Assembly (NCBI GenBank): GCA_030765065.1
Contig: CM060988.1
Coordinates: 176,803,065 to 176,867,064, forward strand
Direction: 5' to 3'
DNA length: 64,000 nucleotides
Source of the DNA: Deroplatys truncata
Lineage: Eukaryota > Arthropoda > Insecta > Mantodea > Mantidae
The notes beneath the pieces are model-generated. The model had not been told where the DNA came from, did no database searches, and was given only the letters and a program-made list of their open reading frames with translations. Positions 45,520-55,975 of this stretch are shown here, one piece after another (the stretch's first letter is position 1; each line of letters begins with the position of its first letter). A program made the position numbers and the translations under genes.

Positions 45520-47330
45520 ATTTTTTTTAATTCAATGTGACTCAAAACGTGTAGTTCAGGTGAAATCTCGGAATGGAAGAAGGGACAATAAAATTGAATA
45601 ATTGTTTTATTCAAGGCGCCTCAAAACAGCTATCGAATTTTTAGGTGGAACGGAACATTTCCTCTACCTAGTAGAAATAAAAGGCAACAAAACTTACTTT
45701 TACACCATGTATTCCAATTTCCCCTCCATTAATATGAATTAGGTTACATCACGCGATAGGCACTTGCAAAATTAGCACCGTGTTCCCTTACAGAATATTC
45801 ATACCATGTTGCCCCATATATTCGTCGCCGTTTTTTCCCTTATATGCCATTAATAAATCATACCTATACATTATCTGATGGAAGAGGCGTTAACAAAAGT
45901 AGTCCCTCCCTTAAACCTGGCACCAGAAACAGCTGATTGCTGTTATAGAACAGTTACGTCCTGTAAATCATACTCATTCAGGCGCCAAGCGAATATTTGC
46001 AACTACTTTTACAATGGGTTGGTTCACAAACGCCATGCCATAGAAGGTGTAACAAAATCTCAAGATTTGCCAGGTATATGACCTTCACTGCCCGGCATCA
46101 ACTCTAAACGTATCGCTTATACCGGGCTTCTCTATAGTCCGTAGCTTCCACGGCACTGCTATACGAATCCGTTCGTTCAGTGGCAGCGGGATGGCCCGCC
46201 GTTTCTTCCCTGTTAACAATGCGAAGCATTATGAATGTTACACTTATCTTTCGCTATAAAAGGTATTCCAAACATGCCCTCTGCGTCTATACATGCCTGC
46301 CTAATTCGAGGTTGTAAACTCGGGCGAGGGCAAATCGGAAAGTAAGTGCCAGTCTCTCATTTACGAGTAGCAGGGACAGTAGAAATGGCATTCTTGATTC
46401 GCTGTGTAAGGGGACGCAGCATAACTCAAACTACTAAAACTTAAAGATGGCTGATGCCGCAGGTCAGGACGGTCAACATCCTAACTTGAGTCACTAGATG
46501 TATAACCAGAGAAATTACCAGACAGCCTGTTTACAAAAGACACTGTTTCGGTCTTTTGTTAGAATTATGAGTCACTGTCCTGCTCTGTAATATTCTTTCC
46601 TTCGGTGTAAAGGTTTGGTCACCACCTTTCTTCTTCGCCATAATTGCTGATTACCATATCCCGGATGCACCTTTAATCACTGAACTATGCTACTGACTTA
46701 ATTTATATAACATGCGTATGCTATAAAGCTGCAAATTACTGTACTGTAATAGTATGAAGAGCAACTTATAGTTAGATCTGAATGTCATTTCGGTGTACTT
46801 ATCCAAATCCGAAACATTTACATTTATTTTTTTTCTACGCAAATTTCTCCCAGTAGAAATAAAGCCTCACACAAACAACTGCAAAATAATTCAAATTTCT
46901 ACTTAACTGCAAAGATAAGACCTAATAATTAATAATAACCTAATGGCCTAATAACTTAACATAATAATAATTAAATGCTCGTACAATTAGCTTAATTAAT
47001 ATAACTATAAACAGTAAATGGTTAATATTGTTATATAACGGGGTGAGGCCAAAAGATTTTGCAGCTAAAATATTAAATTTAGTTACCCCGGCATAAACAT
47101 TGGGGAGCGTAGCTGCAGTGGCAACAAGGAAACTAGGAACTTCGCTGCACATATTTAAAGCAGGCGTGGGATATTCATAACATAATACACTTAAATTCAC
47201 ATTCAAAACATTACCTGTGGTTTATTAAATAATTGACATGGTGCCACTACATCATTCATAACATTACAGAACAAACACTGGAGGGAGATGTTCCACACAC
47301 TCTACATCCATCCATTCGCCACAACACACA
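45520..47330. other. Unassigned stretch; minor R1 remnant at left, (CA)n at right
   Basis: A decayed R1 tail (GTGTAGTTCAGGTGAAATCTCGG and TCGAATTTTTAGGTGGAACGG) lies at 45530-45690. The rest shows no recognised family. A short (CA)n of about 10 units is at 47325-47344. A 67-codon frame at 45878-46081 has several Cys but no domain I can defend. Confidence 0.4.
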
Positions 47331-47344
47331 CACACACACACACA

Positions 47345-48015
47345 CGACTGACCTACGCACATTTCGTTTTAGGTAAAAGTGGGGTAGACGAAACCGAAGA
47401 TGTTTAAAAGCAAGCAGCTATATGCTGGCCTTGAAATGCCATACCCTTTCCATGACAGAGAAGAACAATACAACAGCGACAGAACTTCAACAAAATGACA
47501 AAGTATTGAAAAATTTATACCAATAATAATGGATATCTCGGAAATGGCTGATGCCACAAAACAGTTATTTGAAATAAACTGTGTGTTCTGAAGACTATAC
47601 ATTTTTTGTCTCTCTCTTACGGTTAATCATTAATTCAATGCTCATTCAGAATATACAAGACTTCACAGGCTATTCTCAGAAAATTCTAGATATGCATTTT
47701 GTGATGTAAATGTATGGTATTTTGGTCAAAATCTTTAGAACTAGTTCTGAGAAAATAAAAAATATCGGAATATTTTTTCCCATGTAAAGGGTAGTTTGGG
47801 GAGGTTTTGCATGTTTGGAGAGTAATGAATTTAAATACCAAGTTTTCAATTTTGAGTTATGCTGTTCACAGACACACGAACCTTTTTTTTTTCTAAAAAT
47901 GCATTTGTTTCGATTCAGGGGACTCAAAACACGTATTTTCGGTAAAATCTTCATATCGAATTTTTGGATGGAACGCAGTACTTTTTCTACCTACACGGTA
48001 CGCGAAAGGGAAAGT
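47345..48015 (+). repeat. R1 repeat (plus), diverged
   Basis: GCAAGCAGCTATATGCTGGCCTTGAAATGCC, GGATATCTCGGAAATGGCTGATGCC, CCCATGTAAAGGGTAGTTTGGGG, GCTGTTCACAGACACACGAACC and a tail near CGGTACGCGAAAGGGAAAGT mark an older copy without head. Confidence 0.7.
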
Positions 48016-48646
48016 AATTAACCGAACTTACTTTTCGAATTGCCCTAGTAACATTGTATATTTTAAAAAAAATAGTTGTGGCCCAACAGACTAACGAAGA
48101 CCTGAGTCCAGGAGCAGAGTGTACCTTGTATAGCCAATGCTATGAGTGTACATATTACTATAATTATCGCTTATTTATTTTTGTTAAGTACCGTACAAAT
48201 AGTTCGGTCCGCCTACTCCATGACAAATCAAATTGTCGAGTGCCATGTGCAGTTTCGCTGTGTTGGCATGGAAACGGATCAGCGGGATGTAATTTGCTTG
48301 CGTCCCATTGCCCAATTAAGTGAGGCGAACACAAAGGGAGGCTATTGTCAGTCTCAGCGAGCTCTCTATCAACAATAAAACGAACCACTCTACAGCAGAG
48401 CCACCTACCTATCTTCCTACCTGCTCCCTTCAAGAAAAGCTGCTGTTCAAAAAACATCGTTCTAAATATGAGTTATGGAAGCCAGACGATACAAAACACA
48501 GAGAAAAAATGTTTTTCCGTGTCTTATTCACATAAACCTGGTGAAATTAAATTAAACACAGTAACTTAAGCAGGCAGGGGATGATAAAACAATTCATGAT
48601 TACCAAAAAAATTGACATATGTGTAATGCAACCACTTATAAGTTTT
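48016..48646. other. Unassigned stretch
   Basis: No recognised element. Several overlapping frames of 70-97 codons on both strands lack motifs. Confidence 0.4.
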
Positions 48647-49561
48647 ACTTTCTCTACTACGTATAGTAAGTAGGGGAAATATTGTATTCCACCCAAAAAT
48701 TCGATACCGAGATTTCACCGGAAATACATATTTTGAGACCCACTGAATAAAAAAAAAAAGCATTTTTGGAAACATGTCCGTGTGTGTGTGTGTGTGTGTG
48801 TGTCTGTGTGTGTGTGTGAACAGCATAACTCAGAAACGAACAGTCGGATAAACACCAAACTTGGTATTTAGGTTCAGTATCTTCCAGAGATGCGACACAA
48901 AGGTTTTCAAGAAAATCCCCCCACCCCAGGGTACCCTTTACATGGAACATTTTTCGAAAATTTTAATTTTTTCAAAAATGGCTCTAACGATTTTGATTAA
49001 AATATCATATGTTTAAGATACTTTCATGACAAATAAAATGTATATCTTGAATTATCTGGGAATGTCTCCAAAAGTGTTCTTCATTGTGAACGACTTTTGC
49101 ATAACTGGTAAACCATAAGAAATAGACAAAAGTTTACTACACAAAAAATGTAGATCGCGTTAAAATACACGATTTATGTCATATACATTTTTTTTGTTGA
49201 GTGAACCATTTTCGAGATATTGCTTGTTATTCTCTTAAATGTTTCAATACTTATTTTCTCAAATGGGAATTCGTTATTCATTTTTTTTGTCTTGCATATG
49301 CAAAGAGTATTAATCTGTGGGAAAGGGAATGGTGCTGCACCTAGCAACCAGCTATTAAGAGATATGTATGTGCTTAAAGGCTACTGTATTTCTATATAGT
49401 GCCCTTGTAAATATATATTCCCCTTACATCTACAAGAAAATTAGCAATAAGATAGAGTCTGTAAATGTTTATCTCGATTAACATGAAGTAGATGGAGAAT
49501 AAGCGTTTGTAAAAATTGTTTGTACCAGAGTAGAGAAAGTCATGTGAGTGTAACACATCAG
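48647..49561 (-). repeat. R1 repeat, near-complete (minus); reference empty site
   Basis: ACTTTCTCTACTACGTATAG to AGTGTAACACATCAG, 915 bp, with (TG)n interrupted by TC near 48779-48818. Its uninterrupted GATATGTATGTGCTTAAAGG at about 49359 is the reference site for the LTR-A insertion at 27355. Confidence 0.92.
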
Positions 49562-50699
49562 ATTTTTTATGTTGCTTTCCCACTCCTCTTAAAAAAACTA
49601 AACACAATTTGTAGAAAGTACTTTGCAATTTTTCTTACACCAACGTAAATAACAACGAAAATTCTGAATGGCTGAACCATCCTTGGATGGTCATTTGAGA
49701 GTCAAATTACGTTTCGTAATTGGGTACAAACATTTTTTTTTATTTTTGTATCCTTATTCCTCATCACAAATAAACAGCTTTTTATAAACCATTTTCTAAT
49801 GAGAAAACAACATACGAAAATGTAGGTTTCCATTTAAACAAATTAAATTGACCCTAAAATGACTATCATAACATCCTCCAAGCAACTTTTATTCAAGACA
49901 TTTCTTTCTACAACGTTTAGCTCTGGAGATATTGTACAGCCTCAAATTAAATGGTCCACCCTGTATGTCTATGTGTATATATAATCCTGATGTGTTACAT
50001 TCATATGGTTTTCTCTACCGTTCGCAACTGTTTATTTTCATGTAGCTTCTACAAACCATTCTTCTTTAACGGATTACGCTCCTGTTTGTAGGACTTGAAA
50101 TGCCTTGGATCAGTAACCTGTCGAGGAGCAAGCAACCTAGTCAGTAAACAAACAAGTTTGGAATGCACCGAGGGTTGGTGATGAGGGAGAATGGAAGACT
50201 TATGTCCTTAAAGTGTTCTCTGTAAACAAATGTGTTCAGATAAGGCAAGTCCACCCCACAGCATGAATATTAGAAGGGAAAAAAGCAATGCATGCTTAGC
50301 TATTGATAGGGTGCAGTTTGTTTATGAAAGCTACGAAACAATAATTTCGAAAGTTGTAGATTTTTACTGCAATATCTGCCTTTATTCGTGTGCGACACAG
50401 ATTCTCAAAATATTCTGATCTGTAGTTTGGGGCTGATGAGGTTGAAGATCCCCTTTCCTTATTGTTCCTTTCTAATAATGTCGCATGTTCTTTACGTTTC
50501 ATTGAATTACAGTGTTGTTTAACATTTTTTTTCAGCTAAGTTACATATAGTTTCGCCATTGTGCAGAAGTGTTTCCTGCCACATTCCGCCACAAATGATG
50601 CCAATTTTGATGTATAAACCCTTCTTTACTTTAGGCATATTGCCACAATTCTCCACTGCTGTATATGCAGGAAATAATGGGACAGATGCAACGAAACCG
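49562..50699. other. Mixed stretch: possible transposon end, R1 head, SINE-4-like piece
   Basis: AATGGTCCACCCTGTATGT at about 49951-49969 resembles the reverse of a TACAGGGTGG-type transposon terminus, with no partner found. An R1 head fragment (CCTGATGTGTTACATTCATATGG) lies at 49986-50085. GTAGGACTTGAAATGCCTTGGATCAG and CTGTCGAGGAGCAAGCA at 50090-50140 resemble the tail-side body of SINE-4. Bases 50200-50690 are unassigned. Confidence 0.45.
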
Positions 50700-51679
50700 T
50701 GAGGCAGTGTTTTTAACACTTAAATGATTTCAGTCAAATTATATAATATATAAATTCAATAACAGCCCACCTTGAGGCAATATGTGTATGTAACAATATC
50801 TAAACAGTGTATATTACAGTCATTGTATATGTTTATATTATTGAATCCATGCGTAATAATGTTATGTGAATGCATTACGTAATTTAATAATGTAGGAGCT
50901 GTGAGAAATAGGCCAAAAGTTGCTAAAAATGAGGTAACAATGAGGTAACCTTGCGGCAATAATGAGTTTTGAGAGCTTAAATGTTATTTGTGATTCTTGG
51001 AAGCATTAATGTAATTTTAGTGACAGTTTATAAAAAATAGCCAATCAACAACCATAAAAAGTTTTAGTTAAATGCAGGTATTCTATCGGAGTAAAAATCG
51101 CCAATCAGAGACTTGAAATACAGAAATTTACAAGTTTAGACGGTTGAAATCTAGTCAGTTGCCTGCGGACAGTGTTTGTAACTGGATGCGAGATGTGTCC
51201 GCGAGAAAATAATTACGTATTCGCGTGAGACGAAAAATAGTATACTTGTTAAAAAGTGCAAGTATTAAATAAAAGAATCTCACAGCTCTCGATTTCAGTG
51301 AAGTGTTATTTAATTTGTGTCAAGGATTAATAAAAAGGAGTGAATTAAAACTTAAAATCTGTGTAAGCCTACATTCTTGTCGCATCACGCCCTGCCAAGA
51401 CTTCCATGTCTCTAAAAATAATACTGACGCAGCCGAGGCAAACACACATATTTAATACTTAAAGAAAGTCAAATTAATATTTTTTTAAACTTGGGGCAAA
51501 GGCCACCTAAAAATACATTTGGGGCGAAGGCTACCAGAAACTGTTTACTATACGTGCTGTTGCAACTACAAGTTCGGCTCCCCAACAGTTGAAATACGAT
51601 ACAACTCCTCCAATACAAACTACTTCAAATCGAATTTTCATACGTAGCAGCAAACAACGTAAAGAACAATACTACTTCA
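50700..51679 (+). mobile_element. Solo LTR-C, copy 3 (ACCG duplication)
   Basis: TGAGGCAGTGTTTTTAACAC to AATACTACTTCA, 980 bp, with ACCG at 50696-50699 and 51680-51683. It is in opposite orientation to copies 1 and 2. Promoter-like motifs are ATAGCCAATCAACAACC near 51041 and CGCCAATCAGAGA near 51099 (CCAAT boxes). AATAAA lies at about 51268-51273, upstream of the CTCACAGCTCTC block shared by all copies. There is no internal coding region on either side. Confidence 0.92.
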
Positions 51680-51769
51680 ACCGGTTGTCGGGAAGGGTAA
51701 GAGGCGTCAGTCACAGTACCTGACGTTACCACGTCCGTGCGGTAACATGATTGCTTTATTTACTTACCA

Positions 51770-51895
51770 AAACCCCTCTGCCTGATCATAATATATCTGG
51801 GATGGGTGATCGGCCCAATGCCTGGTATGGCGGTGAAGAAGCGAAGCGAAGGGAATGGAATGGAATGGAATGGAATGGAATGGAATGGAATGTAG
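51770..51895 (+). repeat. SINE-4-like fragment leading into a (GGAAT)n microsatellite
   Basis: CTGGGATGGGTGATCGGCCCAATGCCTGGTATGG matches the SINE-4 body near 29458-29490 in the same sense. It runs into about eight GGAAT units at 51851-51892. Microsatellite growth from a SINE tail is plausible. Bases 51896-52200 hold no recognised feature. Confidence 0.65.
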
Positions 51896-52199
51896 TGATG
51901 AAAGGGATGATAGGAAAATTCGCGGATAAAGTATCCCAATCTTCGTGGCTAACGAAATACACAGGCTACGCCGCGAATCAGAGCTACGTAGTAATGGTAG
52001 CCTGAAACATGACTAACATTGAACAGCTTCATGGTATAACTGTGCATTTTCCATGCATTTAACAAACAATTTATTTATTGCTTTAGAATGTGGATATATT
52101 AAGCGACTGTAATTTCACTTCATAGGGCCAAGACTGATCTAGAAGTACAATCTGATTTCCGTCGCGCCGTAGCCTATCTCGCTAGCCACGCCCAATGTT

Positions 52200-52530
52200 T
52201 ACAAGACAACACGAGAAACAACTGAATAGCGACGGCACAAAAGTGACAAAAGAACTGAAAAAATCAAACCAACAATTAAGGTTATCTCGGAAATGGTTGA
52301 CCCCTCCCCCCCAAAAAAAAACAAATTGTGTGCTTTAAGGAGATGTACATTTTCTGAGTAATTAAGATTTTCTGCATCTTACGATTTATCAATTACACAA
52401 AAGTTATTCAGAATTAAAAGGACCTCACAGGCTATTTGAAGAGAAGTCAAGATATCGACTTGACTTTACTTTACATGCAAATAACATGCGATATTTTAAC
52501 CAAAATATCATTTTTGGGAAACAAAAAAAA
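52200..52530 (+). repeat. R1 fragment (plus)
   Basis: ACACGAGAAACAACTGAATAGCGACGG, GGTTATCTCGGAAATGG, GGAGATGTACATTTTCTGAGTAATTAAG and AAAAGTTATTCAGAATTAAAAGGACC are R1 middle blocks. The copy ends at the next R1 head. Confidence 0.7.
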
Positions 52531-53193
52531 TTTCTGATGAGATACATCACATTACTTTTTCTACCCTCTATAGTTTATTACCGAGTACACAAAATATTCT
52601 TACTAAAGCTCATTTTTATATATACTAGGTTTTAATCCAAATAAACCTTTGCAAAAGTAGCTACATTCCACATTTCGTTATAGATACAAATAAAACAGCG
52701 ATATTCAAATGTCCTACTGTTAGCCTGAAAATTCCACACTCTTTCCATGCAATCGCGAGAAACAATTGAATGCTGAAAGGACTTTAAACAAGAAATTAAC
52801 AATTCGAGCCATTAATAATGGATCTCTCAGAAATGGCTTATACTACAAAAAAACTTATTTGAAATAAATTGTGTCTTTTAAAGATATCTACATTTATTGT
52901 GCAGTAGTTTTTGTCCATCACTTAACTTTTACCATTTATACAAGATTATACAAAATTCCTTCCCAATGAAGAGGACTTCACATGCTATTCCAAGAAAATT
53001 CACGATATACATTTTATTTGTGATGCAAATATCTTTAATATATGATATATTAACCAAAATCGTTGCCATGTTTTAGAAAATAAAAATTTTCTAAAAATGT
53101 TTCATGTAAAGGGTGGTTTGGGGTGGGGTATTTTCTTAAAAATCATTGTGTCGCATCCTTGGAAGATACTGAACTTAAATAGCAAGTTTACTA

Positions 53194-54268
53194 TAGGGTA
53201 GTTATATTATATTCAAACCCACTCGTGGCCTCTCTCTAGTACGCGAGACACCCGCAGTCGCCGGGGAAATTACGCCGGCAGAGGCAGACTAAACTCCTTA
53301 CCAGTAACGGATGCTGGAAATGTTGAGCTTCTGCTCTCAAACAGGCAGCATATCTCGTGTAAATATTCTCGCTCACTCTCCGAAGCTCAGTAGCAGGAAT
53401 TCTTGGGATTTTTCTTGCACAATGTTTTCTCTTAAGTTCATGTAGTGTGCGAGGATTGGAACGATACATGGCCTTAGAATTAGCCTCTGATATCGCTCCC
53501 GCTAAACGTGTGAATTATTGTAACTGGTTTTTCCAAGCCCAAGAAAGGAGTTTCATTGACCCACAGCTTTTGTTTTTCACTGATGAATCTTGGTTTCGTC
53601 TAAGTGAACGTGTGAATACTTACTACAGTCGATACTGGGCTTCAGAAAGACCTGTGCTACTGGACGAAACGCCTCATTATGATCAGAAAATTTAAGTGTG
53701 GTGTGCGAAAAGTGCTAGAAGAAGAATAATAGGGTCCATATTCTTTGATGAAACAAAAAATTTTGAGCGATATTAGAAGTTAATTCTGAGGCCATTTTGC
53801 AATCGCTTGACAGAAGAGGAGAAATCGTATAGTTGGTTCCAGCAAGATTCTGCAACAGCACATACGCTGCCAAATCACTACATGCAATAAGAGAGGTGTT
53901 TGATGACAGAATATTTAGTGTTGATTTGTGACCCCCTCGTTCTCCTGACCTAACGAGTTGTGATTTTTATTTATGGGGTTCTTTAAAAGACAAAGTGTAT
54001 CGTTCCAATCCTCACACATGCAGGAACTTAGAGAAAACACTGTGCAAGAAATTACAAGAATTCCTACTGCTGAGCTTCGGAGAGTAAGCGAGAATATTTA
54101 CACGAGATATGCTGCCTGTTTGAGAGCAGAAGGTCAACATTTCCAGCATCCATTATAAGGTAAGGATTTTAGTCCGCCTCTGCCGACGTAATTTCCCCGG
54201 CGACTGCCGGCTGTCTCGCGCAGTAGAGAGAGGCCGCGAGTGGGTTCGAATATAATTTAACTACTCTA
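53194..54268 (+). mobile_element. Fold-back Tc1/mariner-superfamily element with ~272-bp inverted arms
   Basis: The left arm 53194-53467 and right arm 53997-54268 are near-perfect inverted copies. TA flanks both ends (53192-53193 and 54269-54270). The terminus is TAGRGTAGTTAWATTATATTC, followed by AACCCACTCG. Each arm holds the end of a transposase gene: both a plus-strand frame (ending near 54158) and a minus-strand frame (53469 down to 53236) encode ATELRRVSENIYTRYAACLR. The true 5' end of the element has thus been replaced by an inverted copy of its 3' end. It sits in an R1 copy whose order is restored by joining the flanks. Confidence 0.9.
53461..54158 (+). pseudogene. Mariner-like transposase (about DD37D), 5' replaced, broken
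   Basis: The core begins ELASDIAPAKRVNYCNWFFQ, then LLFFTDESWFRLSE (first Asp, near 53580), a stop near 53695, VWCAKSARRRIIGSIFF, FQQDSATAHT near 53845 (second Asp), a one-base frameshift and a stop where the usual WPP lies, then RSPDLTSCDFYLWGSLKDKV near 53938-53997 (third Asp). I count about 37 residues between the second and third Asp across the frameshift. It ends with HFQHPL and a stop at about 54156. The N-terminal DNA-binding domain is absent because the left arm is an inverted 3' end. Confidence 0.82.
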
Positions 54269-54358
54269 TAATTATCCGAGTTTTCGTTTTTTTAGTTATG
54301 TTGTTGACAGATACACACACACACACACACACACGCACACGAACCTTTTTCTAAAAAT

Positions 54359-55120
54359 CTGATGTGTTACACTCAAATGACTTTCTCTACTCTTGTACAA
54401 ACTATTTTTACAAACTCTTATTCTCCATACGCTTCATGTTAATCTTATTGCTAATTTTCTTGTAGATACAAGGGGAAATGGTAGGCTTTAAGCGTTTAAG
54501 AGCTGGTTGCTATGACGGAGTACTCCATTCTCTTTGCATTATCAGGACAAAAAAATAATGAATAACGAATTCCCATTTGAGAAAAAGTATAAGTATTGGA
54601 AAATTTCAAGGAATAATGAGCAATGCCAAGAAAATGGTTCACTCAACAACAACAAAAAATGTATATCACATAAATTGTGCATTTTAACGCGATCTACATT
54701 TTTTGTGTAGTAAAATTTTGTCTATCTCTTATGGTTTACCAGTTATGCAAAAGTCGTTCACAATGAAGAATACTTTTGGAGACATTCCCAGAAAATTCGA
54801 GATATACATTTTATTTGTCATGAAACTATCTTAAATATATGATATTTTAATCAAAATCGTTAGAGCCATTTCTGAGAAAATTAAAATTTTCTAAAAATGT
54901 TCCATGTAAAGGGTAATCTGGGGTGGGGGTATTTTCTTGAAAACCTTCGTGTCGCATCTCTGGAAGATACTGAACCTAAACACCAAGTTTGGTGTTTATC
55001 CGACTGTTCGTTTCTGAGTTATGCTGTTCACAGACAAAACATATATTTCCGGTGAAATCCCGGTATCGAATTTTTGGGTGGAATACAATACTTCCCCTAC
55101 TTACTATACGTAGTAGAGTA
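54359..55120 (+). repeat. R1 repeat, near-complete (plus), no (CA)n
   Basis: CTGATGTGTTACACTCAAATG to TACGTAGTAGAGTA, about 760 bp, with the microsatellite and adjoining block reduced to CACAGACAAAACATATATTTCC. A further short R1 piece (GGTAGTTTAGGATGACAG to GTTCACAGACACACAGC) follows to about 55230. Confidence 0.85.
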
Positions 55121-55239
55121 AAGGGTAGTTTAGGATGACAGATTTTCTTCGCGTCGCATCCTTGGAAGTTACTGAACATAAGACCAAATTCCGTACTTAA
55201 CCGAGTTATGCTGTTCACAGACACACAGCTAAAAATGCA

Positions 55240-55688
55240 GAGTATTTAAAGCTGCTTATTTAGCCGAGTGAAGTTACCGACAAACCAGACCCAGAGTTGT
55301 AGATACGTGGAAACGTTTTCTGAGGAAGCTGTGAAGCCGAAATGCTATCCATTCATGCGCACGGCGCCGAGGTCTGAAAGTGGTTTAATTGCGTTCCTCA
55401 ACCGGCCGGATTCCAGAAAGCATCAAGAAATTACAAACTTCACTATGGAAATCAATGAAGAGCGTAGTGGAAAATGCGATTCACAGGCTAAGTGCTGTGG
55501 CGGGAAAAGCTCCTCTCAAATTGCACGTTACAGCTGAAATGAAACCCATGCACTCCTCTAAAAATATTCTGTGAATGCATGCCACTCGCGCGTCATCTGT
55601 TTTATTCATAAACCAGCTCAGAAAAGAGCTATAAATAATCATAGTAGTAGTAATAATATTTTCGCTGTTATGGGAATAAAATTATTGG
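55240..55688. other. Unassigned stretch
   Basis: GC-richer than its neighbours (ATGCGCACGGCGCCGAGG). The open frames of 61 and 89 codons overlap in different frames and have no recognised motif. Confidence 0.35.
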
Positions 55689-55975
55689 AATAAAAATTTG
55701 ATGTACCTATTACGATTACATGACCTTCTCCATCCACTTTATTTTTATATTCTTCCGCAATCTATTGTTAACAAAAGTTTTATTTTTTTCTATATCTTAA
55801 AACGAATCACTATCTGTAGGCCTTGAAATTACATACGCTTTACAGGACATTGCGAGAAACAACTGAATAGACAGCGCTTTAAAAAAATCGAATGTGTAAC
55901 TTTCACACGACTATCTCTACCCCATGATATTTATTAGTGGGTACACAAACTATTCTTATAAAAGCTTATTTTTCT

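Larger units (their letters stand above)
52534..54355 (+). repeat. R1 repeat (plus) split by the fold-back transposon
   Basis: CTGATGAGATACATCACATTACTTTTTCTACCC at 52534 runs to GAACTTAAATAGCAAGTTTAC at 53191. After the insert, TAATTATCCGAGTTTTCG at 54269 and a (CA)n of about 10 units at 54313-54333 continue it. The next R1 copy cuts it at 54355. R1 normally reads CAAGTTTGGTATTTATCCGAC across this point. Confidence 0.88.

Noticed and set aside
45878-46081. Cys-containing 67-codon frame as a small secreted or Kunitz-like protein
   Set aside because: Cys spacing does not match Kunitz or another domain I know, and there is no signal peptide.
53236-53469. Independent minus-strand gene
   Set aside because: It is the inverted copy of the transposase 3' end in the left arm of the fold-back element.
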